A stretch of 64,000 nt of DNA from Solibacillus sp. FSL H8-0523 (GCF_038051985.1 NZ_CP150291.1:248001-312000), one strand, 5' to 3'. Shown: positions 15,987-24,609, counted from the stretch's first letter. The notes: a model not told the origin generated them from the sequence alone. A program made the numbers and translations.

Positions 15987-16690
15987 TTAATCGGACAGAA
16001 CCCGCAAGCGATTAAACCAGGGATGTCCTTTGAAAAGCAGCAGCTTTTACGAACGGGCTGATTAATGAGTGCAGACGGGCTTTTGCCACCTGTGTAATTG
16101 AGGAATAATGATTTATCCGAGAAATGACGCCACACATTTTTATCCTCTAGCATATCTAAATCCTCAAATGCGCGGTCTGCTAAGGCTGGGTTGGCAAGAA
16201 GGGTATGGAAATGCCATAGCATATAACCAAAAATGTTTTCCCACAATACTAACGGTGAAATCGACGTTGTTTTGCGGAGTTGCCCAATAATAACTGACGT
16301 TTTATATAAAATATCTGTCATCACACGCTCACGCTCGTCATCTTCTACATAGCGAAAATCGTTCGCATTAATGTACATGCCAAGTGTATGCATACCGAAT
16401 TCAGGAACAATCGCAAAGCGTAAATCCTCAGGACGTCCATCCCAAATCTCATCATAAGTTGTCAGCATATAAAACTGCATCGCCACAAACATTCCGTAGC
16501 GGCGGCCAAAATGAGAAATTGCAGCGGCTTCTGTTGCGGCGTTTGTTATGCCCATCATTAAATTACGGAAATCCGTTAAATAAAAATCTTTGTGCAAATT
16601 CGCGAGTGTAAATAATGGGCGCTGTGGTTCTTCTGTAAAAATGCTATATGAATTTAGCTGTCGTACTTGATCATAGGAAAGTGCTGGCAC
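15983..16690 (-). CDS. FhuF-like [2Fe-2S] ferric-siderophore reductase
   Basis: A 235-residue protein with no membrane segment. The C-terminus has the distinctive Cys-Cys-x10-Cys-x2-Cys arrangement (CCFSKDIPGLIACGFC), the unusual iron-sulphur binding motif of FhuF, which reduces Fe(III) bound to hydroxamate siderophores in the cytoplasm. The upstream body (about residues 40-190) shows the helical DFRNLMMGITNAATEAAAISHFGRRYG region of the same family. The start is a GTG with an AAGGTGATG ribosome site. No Fur box is evident in the short upstream region and no siderophore transporter is adjacent, though a Fur-box RNA promoter lies 570 bases away. Its 3' end overlaps a repeat A copy. Confidence 0.75.
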   Translation of the reverse strand: MPALSYDQVRQLNSYSIFTEEPQRPLFTLANLHKDFYLTDFRNLMMGITNAATEAAAISHFGRRYGMFVAMQFYMLTTYDEIWDGRPEDLRFAIVPEFGMHTLGMYINANDFRYVEDDERERVMTDILYKTSVIIGQLRKTTSISPLVLWENIFGYMLWHFHTLLANPALADRAFEDLDMLEDKNVWRHFSDKSLFLNYTGGKSPSALINQPVRKSCCFSKDIPGLIACGFCPIK

Positions 16691-16799
16691 CTGACATCAC
16701 CTTTTCTTAAATTAGTCTCTCCATACTATAACATTTCTCTTTGCAAACGAGGAAAAAAACGTTAAACTTAATAAAACTTATCAGAAAGGTTGGTTTTAT

Positions 16800-17228
16800 A
16801 TGACGAAACCGATTTCGATTCCAAGACCGTTAGTGCGTGTGAATCAGTGGACAATTTTTTTGTCGGTTGTCTTCACATGGCTGACAGGGCAGTATTGGTT
16901 GTTAGCCATTCCGCTCGTTGCCAATTTACTTGGTGTTTTGACAGGCTTTAATCCGATTATGCGTGTTGCAAAGCTTTTTTTAACGAAGGATTTAAAATCG
17001 TATATTCCTGAGGAGATAGGACAACAGAAATTTAATGCGACGATTGCGTGTATTTGCTTAGCTGGAGGGTTAGCCGGATTTGTACTTAATCTTTCAATAA
17101 TAGCCTATAGCTTTACCATCATGGTAGCACTCGCATCGTTCATTGCGATCTTAGGTTTTTGTATTGGGTGCTTTTTACATTTTCAACTAAAGCAATTCCA
17201 ATATCGCCGCTCATTAAAAAATTCTTAA
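16800..17228 (+). CDS. DUF4395 membrane protein
   Basis: A 142-residue protein with four hydrophobic segments (about residues 18-34, 35-50, 82-102 and 105-128). The N-terminal IPRPLVRVNQW and the central GFNPIMRVAKLFL block are typical of DUF4395, a family of small membrane proteins often found with thiol or redox proteins. Function unknown. The start ATG follows AGAAAGGTTGG. It is immediately upstream of the Fur-box promoter of the RNA candidate but is transcribed independently. The FhuF-like gene is divergent from it. Confidence 0.75.
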   Translation: MTKPISIPRPLVRVNQWTIFLSVVFTWLTGQYWLLAIPLVANLLGVLTGFNPIMRVAKLFLTKDLKSYIPEEIGQQKFNATIACICLAGGLAGFVLNLSIIAYSFTIMVALASFIAILGFCIGCFLHFQLKQFQYRRSLKNS

Positions 17229-17248
17229 AAGAATTTTAAGGAAACATA

Positions 17249-17277
17249 TTGACAATGAAAGTGATTATCATTATCAT
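17249..17277 (+). promoter_or_regulatory. Sigma-A promoter overlapped by a Fur box
   Basis: TTGACA (17249-17254) and TATCAT (17272-17277) are 17 bases apart. TGATTATCATTATCA (17262-17276) lies across the spacer and -10 box and matches the Fur 7-1-7 consensus TGATAATNATTATCA at all but one defined position. Binding of Fe-Fur here would block RNA polymerase. Confidence 0.8.
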
Positions 17278-17283
17278 TAAGTT

Positions 17284-17508
17284 ATAGCAAGAGCTTATTT
17301 GTAATACAGTACAGGTAAGTCCGAAGCTAACCTACTTTTCTCCAGGAGTAGGTTAGCTAAGGTTAGCGTTCTAAACCCCCTCATTTAGAATGTAAGTTTG
17401 GCTGAGGTCAAACATGAGTTTTTCACCCTTTATATTTTTCTTCAAAGTGTTTACTTCCTTATTGGGAAGGCCCTTTGCCCGTATCCTGCGTAGATATGGG
17501 TTTTTTTA
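17284..17508 (+). ncRNA. Probable Fur-regulated small RNA (FsrA-like role)
   Basis: The transcript predicted from the Fur-box promoter runs about 225 nt to a hairpin (CCCGTATC / GATATGGG, 17478-17500) with seven Ts. It contains a perfect 11-bp hairpin (GCTAACCTACT / AGTAGGTTAGC, 17326-17357), a second hairpin TTCTAAA / TTTAGAA whose exposed loop is CCCCCTCA (17376-17383), and GTTTG / CAAAC (from 17396). A C-rich single-stranded loop complementary to ribosome sites (GAGGGGG) is how Bacillus FsrA represses iron-protein mRNAs. A 36-codon frame (ATG 17414, preceded by GAGGT) runs through the terminator, encodes a hydrophobic basic peptide and is a less likely alternative. No similarity search was possible. 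Confidence 0.65.
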
Positions 17509-17560
17509 TTTTATATGTATTTAAATTAGGCCCATCAGGCATGTTGCATTGGGCAAATAA

Positions 17561-17598
17561 TAAGGATAGCGCGCAGCTGATGCGGCTATCCTCTTTTT
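17561..17598. terminator. Bidirectional terminator
   Basis: GGATAGC / GCTATCC (17564-17570 and 17585-17591). It overlaps the stop of the minus-strand exporter gene and faces the RNA candidate from the other side. Confidence 0.75.
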
Positions 17599-18551
17599 AG
17601 TATAGTCAGCGCTTTTTTACTTGTCAGCATCGTATGATAGCTATGAAGTAGCATGCCGATAATAATGACCGCTAATCCGGCAAGGGCAACCGGTTGTGGG
17701 AGCGGCACACTGAGTAAAATCATTTCACCCATCATCGCAAATAGCACTTCTGTTGACTGTGTTGCTTCGACGGCTGCGAGTTTACCTTGATCGTTGCGTA
17801 CACGGTCTGTTGCGATGAAAAATAGAATGGTTGCAATGACCCCAGAAGAAACCGCAACAAGTAACGACTGAAATACTTGGCTAGAAGAGGGGGCTCCGAC
17901 AGTAAAGAGCGCATATACCGCTAACACAATCCAAGCCGGTAGGGACGCAATGGTCATGCCGAGTACACGTTGAAATGGATCAACACGTCCACCACATAGG
18001 GCCATCATTTTGCGGTTGCCTAACGGATAGGCAAAGGCTGCGACAACAACCGGTAAAATGCCAAGTAGTAAGCTTTTGGCATCAACGCTCTGGGCTTGGG
18101 GAATTTGAATGAGTAAAATCCCAATTAAAATAATGCCAGAAATACCAAGTGACACAAGTGGAATTTTGGCGCGCGTTGTTTTTCCGGCAAGAACCGTAAC
18201 AAAAAGTGGCGCAAGTAAAACACCTGCAATAATCGTAAATTGCCACGTTCCTGATACAAGCCAGCCTGGTCCAAAGGCGGCTGCAAACGTAAGCGGTGCA
18301 TAAAATAACACAAAGCCGACAAAGCTCCAAATGAGCCAGCCACCAGGATGTTGTTTTATTTCACTAGCGAGCACGCGAAAGCCGCGTTTTCCACGAATGG
18401 CAACAATGACAATTAAAAACGGTAGCATAAAGAAATAACGCAGTGAAGCGCTCCATAACCAGCTTCCACCATCCAGCTCCATGGAGTGGTTTAACACAAA
18501 GGTGACGGCAAAAAATAGTGCTGCTAAAACCCCAATCAAAATTTCCCTCAT
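17586..18551 (-). CDS. DMT-type multidrug-resistance efflux transporter family protein
   Basis: Start set at the ATG 18551, preceded by AAAGAGGTG; the longer frame lacks a ribosome site. The 321-residue protein has ten hydrophobic segments in two similar halves, the drug/metabolite transporter layout. The first half has FFAVTFVLNHSMELDGGSWLWSASLRYFFMLPFL; the second half has the conserved LAAVEATQSTEVLFAMMGE motif where EamA members carry their essential turn. It resembles the Firmicute group annotated as multidrug resistance efflux transporter (EmrE-like). Substrate unknown. It lies in a minus-strand run with pepT but is separated from it by a terminator. Confidence 0.82.
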   Translation of the reverse strand: MREILIGVLAALFFAVTFVLNHSMELDGGSWLWSASLRYFFMLPFLIVIVAIRGKRGFRVLASEIKQHPGGWLIWSFVGFVLFYAPLTFAAAFGPGWLVSGTWQFTIIAGVLLAPLFVTVLAGKTTRAKIPLVSLGISGIILIGILLIQIPQAQSVDAKSLLLGILPVVVAAFAYPLGNRKMMALCGGRVDPFQRVLGMTIASLPAWIVLAVYALFTVGAPSSSQVFQSLLVAVSSGVIATILFFIATDRVRNDQGKLAAVEATQSTEVLFAMMGEMILLSVPLPQPVALAGLAVIIIGMLLHSYHTMLTSKKALTILKRG

Positions 18552-18594
18552 GCGACACCTCTTTAATATCATGAATTTTCTGATAACATTGTAT

Positions 18595-18624
18595 AAAAAA
18601 AACGGAGTGAATGGAATCACTCCG
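18595..18624 (-). terminator. Terminator of pepT
   Basis: CGGAGTGA / TCACTCCG with eight Ts on the minus strand, between pepT and the exporter gene. Confidence 0.9.
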
Positions 18625-18640
18625 AGGAAAATAATTGGAT

Positions 18641-19867
18641 TTAGTTACGCTTCTCAAACAACTGTACGATTTCAATAATCACTTCTGTTGCTTTTTCCAT
18701 CGTTTCGCCTGATACGAATTCGTATTTCCCGTGCATGTTTTCGCCACCAGCGAAGATGTTTGGTGTAGGTAAGCCCATGTATGAAAGCTGAGAGCCGTCT
18801 GTACCACCGCGAATTGGTTCAACGATTGGTGTGATATCAAATTTCGTAAATGCTTCTTTTACGATCTCGACAATTTCCATAACCGGTACAATTTTTTCGC
18901 CCATGTTGTAATATTGATCGTCGATTTCTACGGTAATCGCGTCTTCACCGTATTTAGCTTGCATGTCTTTCCCCACTTGCGCCATGAATGCTTTTTTCTC
19001 TTCGAATTTTGCACGGTCATGGTCACGGATAATGTAAGACATTGTTGACTCCTCGATGCTACCATCAAAGTGCATTAAGTGAATGAAGCCTTCGTAGCCG
19101 TCTGTTTTTTCAGGAACCGCGTCAGCTGGCATCGCATTTTGGAATTCGATTGCTTTTGTGATTGAATTCACCATTTTGTCTTTCGCAGAGCCTGGGTGAA
19201 TGTTTGTACCACGTGTTGTTACTTTTACGCCAGCCGCATTGAAGCTTTCGAATTGTAACTCACCAAGTGGGCCCCCATCCATTGTGTAGGCGTAATCCGC
19301 ACCGAATTTTTCTACATCGAATTTGTGCGGGCCACGACCGATTTCCTCATCTGGTGTGAATGCCACGCGGATTTTGCCGTGTTTAATTTCTGGGTTGTTC
19401 ACTAAAAATTCCATTGCCGTCATAATTTCTGCGATACCGGCTTTGTCGTCTGCGCCTAGTAATGTGTTGCCGTCAGTTGTAATTAATGTTTGGCCAACAT
19501 AATTTTTTAAGTTCGGGAAATAGTCAGGTGACATAACTAAACCGTTTTTAAGTGTAATGGCCTCACCGTCATAGTTGTCGATGCGTTGTGGCTGTACGTT
19601 TGTACCTGTGTAATCAGTTGTTGTATCAACGTGTGCTAAAAAGCCAAGTGTTGGCACGTCTTTGTCTGTGTTTGATTCTAGTGTGGCGAACAGGTAGCCG
19701 TTGTCATCTAATGTGATGTCAGTTAAGCCGATTTCAGCTAATTCGTCTTTTAATAGGTTTAAAAGGTCAAATTGTTTCATTGTTGATGGCGTTGTTTCTG
19801 AATTGAAATCTGATTGTGTGTCGATTTTTACGTAGCGTACTAAGCGCTCGATAACGGTTTCTTTCAT
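18641..19867 (-). CDS. pepT: Peptidase T (tripeptide aminopeptidase)
   Basis: A 408-residue M20B metallopeptidase of exactly PepT length. Metal ligands are visible in [12 protein letters not shown] (His, Asp), [14 protein letters not shown] (bridging Asp), TPDEEIGRG (Glu pair) and [13 protein letters not shown] (Asp), with [12 protein letters not shown] in the lid domain and [30 protein letters not shown] near the end carrying the last His. It releases N-terminal residues from tripeptides in the cytoplasm. The ATG has GGAGG 11 bases upstream. It is a single-gene unit with a dispersed repeat A copy just upstream of its promoter region. Confidence 0.95.
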   Translation of the reverse strand: MKETVIERLVRYVKIDTQSDFNSETTPSTMKQFDLLNLLKDELAEIGLTDITLDDNGYLFATLESNTDKDVPTLGFLAHVDTTTDYTGTNVQPQRIDNYDGEAITLKNGLVMSPDYFPNLKNYVGQTLITTDGNTLLGADDKAGIAEIMTAMEFLVNNPEIKHGKIRVAFTPDEEIGRGPHKFDVEKFGADYAYTMDGGPLGELQFESFNAAGVKVTTRGTNIHPGSAKDKMVNSITKAIEFQNAMPADAVPEKTDGYEGFIHLMHFDGSIEESTMSYIIRDHDRAKFEEKKAFMAQVGKDMQAKYGEDAITVEIDDQYYNMGEKIVPVMEIVEIVKEAFTKFDITPIVEPIRGGTDGSQLSYMGLPTPNIFAGGENMHGKYEFVSGETMEKATEVIIEIVQLFEKRN

Positions 19868-19904
19868 GTGGCAAAAGCCCTCCTAAATAGATGTTGTATG
19901 AACA

Positions 19905-20013
19905 GTGTCTAGGTTAAAGCACCAGTCCCCGAGCTTTTCGGTCCCGTTTTCGAAAGTGAAGAAACGTTTACTTTCTAGTAGGGGCGTAAAGGGCGCTTTA
20001 ACGCTTTTCTTAT
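19905..20013. repeat. Dispersed repeat A, copy 3
   Basis: GTGTCTAGGTTAAAGCACC ... GGGCGCTTTAACGCTTTTCTTA. Outer arms TTAAAGC / GCTTTAA pair; inner AGTCCCC pairs with GGGGC. Between pepT and the YhhN gene. Confidence 0.75.
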
Positions 20014-20026
20014 TATTGTACACTCT

Positions 20027-20674
20027 TTATTTCGGTTTTTGAACTATTTTGAAGTATTGAGCAATACTTAACATTAACAAAAATTGTGCTCCGTAATACG
20101 TAAACATAATGAGCTCGTGTGCAAAAGCTACTGGGAACATGAATTTATTGATTGCTAAAATCGAATCGGATGTAATAAACAGCAATGCCCCAGCTATCGC
20201 AAATGTGCTGCCTGTTCGAAACGACATCCAGCCCATTGTTAAAATGACCGCGATATATGCAATTACAGCAATGGCCATCACCGTATCGCCGTTCATAAAT
20301 AAGGAACCCACAATCCATAGAAGCATCGCAGCACCATAAATACCTAACAGTACTTTGGCGTATAGCGGTGTTTTTTGTCTATCAGTAGAACGAAACGCGA
20401 AAATATAAAAAATATGGCCGGTTAAAAAGAAACTAAGCCCGACAATGAACCATTGCAGCGTGTAATCACCAATCGCACACACAATGAGCCCAATGGAAAT
20501 GAGCCAATAATATGGCGTTTTATTTGGTACCTTTGTTAAAAATGCGAGAAGGATTAATAACAGCATTGGAATTAGTTTAAATACCATTTTAAAAGAGCTA
20601 TCAATCGTGTCGAATAGAAATACGTAGTACAAGCCGAAAATAAAAAATAACGCAATCAGTAGTTTTCTAGTCAT
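20027..20674 (-). CDS. YhhN/TMEM86-family lysoplasmalogenase-like membrane protein
   Basis: A 215-residue protein with eight predicted membrane helices. Conserved acidic positions of the YhhN family are present: GDYTLQW near residue 69 and TSDSILAINKF near residue 170, thought to form the active site. Eukaryotic and some bacterial members hydrolyse the vinyl-ether bond of lysoplasmalogen; most anaerobic-type plasmalogens are absent from Bacilli, so the substrate here is uncertain. The ATG follows TTAGGAGGCCC. It stands alone, divergent from the large membrane protein gene at 20765. Confidence 0.8.
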   Translation of the reverse strand: MTRKLLIALFFIFGLYYVFLFDTIDSSFKMVFKLIPMLLLILLAFLTKVPNKTPYYWLISIGLIVCAIGDYTLQWFIVGLSFFLTGHIFYIFAFRSTDRQKTPLYAKVLLGIYGAAMLLWIVGSLFMNGDTVMAIAVIAYIAVILTMGWMSFRTGSTFAIAGALLFITSDSILAINKFMFPVAFAHELIMFTYYGAQFLLMLSIAQYFKIVQKPK

Positions 20675-20764
20675 GCATGGGCCTCCTAAAAATCATATTT
20701 TAATTGTTTATGAATCTTTTTTAACGGTTATTCGTAAATACTAAGAAGAGAGAGGATGATTTAG

Positions 20765-22441
20765 ATGGGACAGTTATTTTTACTAACCGCCATTGGATCG
20801 TTAATAATGACATTACTATTAGTACCGTTATCGAAAAAGCTTCGTAATAAAGAGCTTTCGACAAAATCCGTTGTCGTCGGTGCGGTAATTGTATTTATTG
20901 TAAGTTTTATTTCGGTCTTTTTAACGGTTTATATATCAAAAATTGATTTGAGTTGGACAATATTTTTATATGTACTACCAGTAATCGCGATTTTTGGTGC
21001 AATTATTGCAGTGGGGACAGAGCAAAAGATTAAATCATTTATCGTGTTAGTGGGGATTATTGGCATTGGTTATTTAGTATCCGCACCATTTTTAAATGCG
21101 AATGATAAATATAAGTCGGCTGATATGCAGGAAAAAACGGAAATTGCTCCGTTCGAAGAAACAAAAACGCCTGCGAGTGTACCACCACAATTCGTAAAAA
21201 ATAAAATGAAAAAAGCGTTCGGGCAAGTACCGAATACGAGCTATTATGAATTAGGGAACCTACAAATTCAAAAAGTAAACGGCGAGTATGTATACATTGC
21301 ACCAGTGGAGTTTTCAGGCTTTTTTAAATGGTTTAATGGAAAAACGACGCCAGGTTACTTTACGATGAGCGCAACGGATTCAAGTGATAATCCGAAGTTT
21401 ATCAAAGAGGAAATGAGCTATATTCCGTCAGCATTTTTAAACAAAAACTTAGAGCGTCATATTCGTTTGCAGTACCCGACATTAATTTTTTACGGGGATA
21501 CGCAATTAGAAATTGATGAAGAAGGTAAGCCGTTCTACATCCGTTCATACGGTGAATTCATTTCAGCGCGTAACGGGTTTGATGTAAGAGGGATCATCTT
21601 AGTTGATGCGAAGACGGGGGATACGGAAAAGCTAGCATTAGCTGATGTACCGGCATTTATTGACGGTGCGGTATCACCAGAAACAGTGAGCTTGCAAAAT
21701 AGCTATTACGGAAATTATGTACATGGTTTTTGGAACAGCTTAGTTGGGAAGAAGGACGTTAAAATTCCAAGTGATGAAGGCACAGAAGAAAATGTAAGCC
21801 CAGTCTTTATGGAAGACGGTGACATGTATTACTTCACGGATTTCACGAGTCCAAAAGAGGGTGTTGATTCGATGCTTGGTTATGCGTTAACACATGCGCG
21901 TACGGGTCAGGCAACGTATTACACAGGCAACTTAGAAGAATCGTACATGGATTCGCAAGGGGCACTGGATATTATTGAGAAAAAGTTCGTGGAAAAAGAG
22001 TGGGACGGCGAGATGCCAATTCTTTATAACTTTTACGGTGAAGCAAGTTGGTTAACCGCGGTACTAGATGCTAATGGTTTCTTACAAAACTATTTCATCG
22101 TTTCAGCAGCGAACCCTGAAATTTCAGCGTTTGGTACAACGCCAAATGAAGCATTAAAGCTTTATAAAACGGCACTTAATCGTGGTAGTAGTACCGTAAA
22201 TGGCTCGTCTAGCGCAGAAGAGGCAAAGGCTACTGTTGAAATTGTACGTGTGTATAAAGAGCGTGTTGGAGACTTTACGATTGTTTCGTTCTTAACGACA
22301 ACAGGTGAAAACTTTATTGTGAGTTCAGAGATTGCACCGTTTGTGATTTACTTACAAGCAGGTGACAAAGCAACGATTACCTATGCAAAAACAGGTGAGG
22401 ACTTCCAGCCGGTAAAAGCATTAATAATTGATGGCTTATAA
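20765..22441 (+). CDS. Unknown membrane-anchored protein with large extracytoplasmic domain
   Basis: A 558-residue protein. The first about 110 residues form four hydrophobic helices (near 5-22, 36-58, 64-84 and 88-106). A linker follows and then a roughly 430-residue soluble part rich in beta-type segments, containing two related stretches (around residues 150-310 and 340-480) with GEYVYIAPVEF, PFYIRSYGEF, DMYYFTDFT and ILYNFYGE motifs. A short C-terminal domain (about 490-558) looks like a small beta-barrel (EIVRVYKERVGDFTIVSFLTT). No enzyme signature is visible and I do not recognise the family. The repeated aromatic beta motifs suggest a PepSY-like or carbohydrate-binding surface domain, but this is a guess. 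Ends at a hairpin shared with the next minus-strand gene. Confidence 0.75.
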   Translation: MGQLFLLTAIGSLIMTLLLVPLSKKLRNKELSTKSVVVGAVIVFIVSFISVFLTVYISKIDLSWTIFLYVLPVIAIFGAIIAVGTEQKIKSFIVLVGIIGIGYLVSAPFLNANDKYKSADMQEKTEIAPFEETKTPASVPPQFVKNKMKKAFGQVPNTSYYELGNLQIQKVNGEYVYIAPVEFSGFFKWFNGKTTPGYFTMSATDSSDNPKFIKEEMSYIPSAFLNKNLERHIRLQYPTLIFYGDTQLEIDEEGKPFYIRSYGEFISARNGFDVRGIILVDAKTGDTEKLALADVPAFIDGAVSPETVSLQNSYYGNYVHGFWNSLVGKKDVKIPSDEGTEENVSPVFMEDGDMYYFTDFTSPKEGVDSMLGYALTHARTGQATYYTGNLEESYMDSQGALDIIEKKFVEKEWDGEMPILYNFYGEASWLTAVLDANGFLQNYFIVSAANPEISAFGTTPNEALKLYKTALNRGSSTVNGSSSAEEAKATVEIVRVYKERVGDFTIVSFLTTTGENFIVSSEIAPFVIYLQAGDKATITYAKTGEDFQPVKALIIDGL

Positions 22442-22445
22442 AACG

Positions 22446-22477
22446 AAAAGGAGAGCGCGATTTAGCGTTCTCCTTTT
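22446..22477. terminator. Convergent terminator overlapping a gene end
   Basis: AAAAGGAGAGCGC / GCGTTCTCCTTTT. It ends the 20765 gene and also holds the stop codon of the minus-strand gene at 22462. Confidence 0.75.
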
Positions 22478-22896
22478 GTTTGTGCGTAATTATTAATATA
22501 ATCAAGCATTTTTCTACGGCGCATTTCGATATGTTCATCTGGAAACAGGGTAATCGCCATGAATTTTTCACGTTGTTCTTCTAAGATGTCACGTGCACTT
22601 TGATAGAGTTCAGCAGGCTCGCGGTCCAAAATATATTTTAGATGGAATAGTTGCATTAGTGCCACTTCAGAATCTTCTAAGTTGCAGACAAATTTAATAT
22701 TCCAAATGTGCGTATGGGAAATGTATTGATTGACATAGGCGGTTGCTGCCTCGTATTTCGTTTCATCAATATGTGGTGCTAGTTGATGGTGGACATCTTT
22801 TAGCGCTGTGTTAATATCGATGATTTGTAAGGAAAGCTTGCGGACAGATTTTAAATGCTGGCGCTCCATTGATTTTGCTACAAAACTCGAGCTCAT
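22462..22896 (-). CDS. Unknown cytoplasmic protein, paralog 1
   Basis: A 144-residue hydrophilic, mainly helical protein. The start is ATG 22896 with GGAGG nine bases upstream. It shares with the gene at 23147 the blocks YVNQYISHTHIWN, E.ALMQ.FHLK and an ITL.(P/S)DE segment, about 45-50 percent identity by eye, so the two are tandem duplicates. The His-Thr-His and nearby acidic residues could bind a metal, but no family is recognised. No signal or membrane segment. The two paralogs are 250 bases apart and transcribed in the same direction. Confidence 0.75.
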   Translation of the reverse strand: MSSSFVAKSMERQHLKSVRKLSLQIIDINTALKDVHHQLAPHIDETKYEAATAYVNQYISHTHIWNIKFVCNLEDSEVALMQLFHLKYILDREPAELYQSARDILEEQREKFMAITLFPDEHIEMRRRKMLDYINNYAQTKGER

Positions 22897-23146
22897 TTTG
22901 AAATCCTCCAATCTTTTATAATAATTGTATCAAAAGTACTTAGAAAAAAATTGGGTACAAACGATTGAATTATTTGCTGTATTTACATAATTTTCATTTT
23001 TCATTATACAAAAAGAACGACAAAAATAGGTTTAATGGAATAGTTAAATTATTTAACTGGGAAAAGGAACGAATCAAAGGACTACTATTGTATGAAAATA
23101 TACATAGCTACTGTGTAGAGAGGCTGATTGACCAATGCGGTTCATA

Positions 23147-23554
23147 TTACTTTTGGAAGTTTTGAATATAGTCGCGCATTTTTGCTTCTCGTGATTTTAG
23201 TTGTTCGTCTGAATAAAGCGTAATACTTAGGAACTTTTCGTTTAAGTCCTCTAAATTTGTACGAATTGCTTGATGTAAGTCAGCAGGCTCACCAAGTAAG
23301 ATGACTTTTAAATGAAAAACCTGCATTAATGCGACTTCAGGGCTCTCTAAATTGTTCGCAAACTTGAGATTCCAGATATGGGTATGCGAAATATATTGGT
23401 TTACATAGGATGAAATCGCTTCATACTTTGTTGGGTCAATTTGTGGTGCTATTCTATCGTGCAGTTCTTTTAAATTTTCGTTAAGAGTAGCGATTTGTAA
23501 AGGATATCTGCGAATTGTCTTTAAGTGTGATTTTGAAGTAATACTGATGCCCAT
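23147..23554 (-). CDS. Unknown cytoplasmic protein, paralog 2
   Basis: A 135-residue homologue of the 22462 product, starting at ATG 23554 after GGGAGTGA. Conserved with its paralog: LAPHID/IAPQID followed by KYEA, then YVNQYISHTHIWN(I/L)KF, LE(D/S).EVALMQ(L/V)FHLK and EKF(M/L)(A/S)ITL. Conservation is concentrated in the middle of the proteins, the termini differ, and both keep their own ribosome site, so both are probably functional. A transcript of this gene could continue into paralog 1. Function unknown. Confidence 0.75.
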   Translation of the reverse strand: MGISITSKSHLKTIRRYPLQIATLNENLKELHDRIAPQIDPTKYEAISSYVNQYISHTHIWNLKFANNLESPEVALMQVFHLKVILLGEPADLHQAIRTNLEDLNEKFLSITLYSDEQLKSREAKMRDYIQNFQK

Positions 23555-23724
23555 TAGCAATCACTCCCTCTCTTTTTAGTAATATGAAGGTATGTAGTAG
23601 ATAGATTGTTCTAGATTATGTTTAATGAAGTCTAAATAGATTTAACTATATATTTCAGTTCTATTGTAATGCTGTAATTATATGCATTTATCAAAAATGA
23701 AGCAATGCTTTCAACAATAAAAAA

Positions 23725-23753
23725 GATACACCGCCTTAGAGAGACGGTGTATC
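23725..23753 (-). terminator. Terminator of the NfsA-like nitroreductase gene
   Basis: GATACACCG / CGGTGTATC stem followed by a T-rich run on the minus strand. Confidence 0.85.
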
Positions 23754-23762
23754 CGAACGTGA

Positions 23763-24497
23763 TTATTTCCAAGTAAAGCCTTGCGCTGCTAAGAAATCTT
23801 TAATAAATGGACGTTTTTGATCGACTAAGAAATCGGCCATTTGCTTCGTCCATGTTGCCATTTTTTGATTGGAAGAACGGCTAGCGTAATAGTTTTCCAT
23901 CGTTGCATCGTAGGCTGGAAGTAATGTGTCGTATTGTTCGACATTGTATTCGTTTTCGTGTAAAACGGCTGCAACTGGTAAACGTGGCTTTGTTTCGTTA
24001 CGTTTTGTCGGTGTGCCGATTGTCATTGCAAATAGTGGAAACACGTACTCGGGTAAGTTGAAGAGCGCGCTAATTTCCTTTGGATTTGTACGGGCACCAC
24101 CGATGTAGCAAATGCCGTAGCCTTTTGCTTCTGCTGCGATGACAAAGTTTTGTGCGAATAAGGAAACGTCTGCTACGCCAACGAGTACGTTTTCTGCAGA
24201 ATCTGCTACGATATCAACGCCGTGCAGTTGACCTGCTACATGTAGACGCTTGAAGTCTACGCAAAATAGGAATGAACCGCCTGCAGTCCCGAATTGGAAC
24301 TCATTTTTTGATAGCTCACCAAGTTTTTTCTTTTTGTCCTCGTCTGTTACCCAAATGACACTGTAGGCTTGTACGAAATGTGAGCTTGCCGCCATTTGTG
24401 CAGTTTCGATTAAATCGATGACTGTTTCCTTTGAAATTGGCTCGCCTGTATATTTACGTACAGATGAGTGACTACGTAATAATTCTCTAGTTTCCAC
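23763..24497 (-). CDS. NADPH-dependent FMN nitroreductase (NfsA/NfrA type)
   Basis: A 244-residue flavoprotein with a GTG start after GGGAG. The N-terminus has the family HSSVRKYTGEPI motif that binds FMN phosphate, QMAASSHFVQAYS follows, and the C-terminal part has AEAKGYGICYIGGARTNPKEI, which forms the second FMN contact. Its length and the long C-terminal helical extension (GFTWK end) match the NfsA/NfrA group, which reduces nitro compounds, quinones or FMN with NADPH. Physiological substrate is unknown. It is a single-gene unit next to an anion transporter. Confidence 0.87.
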   Translation of the reverse strand: METRELLRSHSSVRKYTGEPISKETVIDLIETAQMAASSHFVQAYSVIWVTDEDKKKKLGELSKNEFQFGTAGGSFLFCVDFKRLHVAGQLHGVDIVADSAENVLVGVADVSLFAQNFVIAAEAKGYGICYIGGARTNPKEISALFNLPEYVFPLFAMTIGTPTKRNETKPRLPVAAVLHENEYNVEQYDTLLPAYDATMENYYASRSSNQKMATWTKQMADFLVDQKRPFIKDFLAAQGFTWK

Positions 24498-24581
24498 GTG
24501 AACATCTCCCTTTTATGTATTGTTAGAAAGACACATTATGCACGATAATGATGTTCTTTCTTATGTCGTTAAACGACAAAA

Positions 24582-24609
24582 AAGCTTAAAGGATTTCTCC
24601 TTTAAGCTT
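24582..24609 (-). terminator. Terminator of the DASS symporter gene
   Basis: AAGCTTAAAGGA / TCCTTTAAGCTT, perfect 12-bp arms, followed by TTTTTT on the minus strand. Confidence 0.92.

Noticed and set aside
23141-23149. GTTCATATT, an isolated HssR-like half site
   Set aside because: No second half at N2 spacing and it lies at the 3' end of a convergent region; chance match.
22965-23165. 66-residue plus-strand frame between the two paralog genes
   Set aside because: TTG start without a ribosome site, AT-driven composition (Tyr/Phe/Lys/Asn) and overlap with the end of the minus-strand gene.
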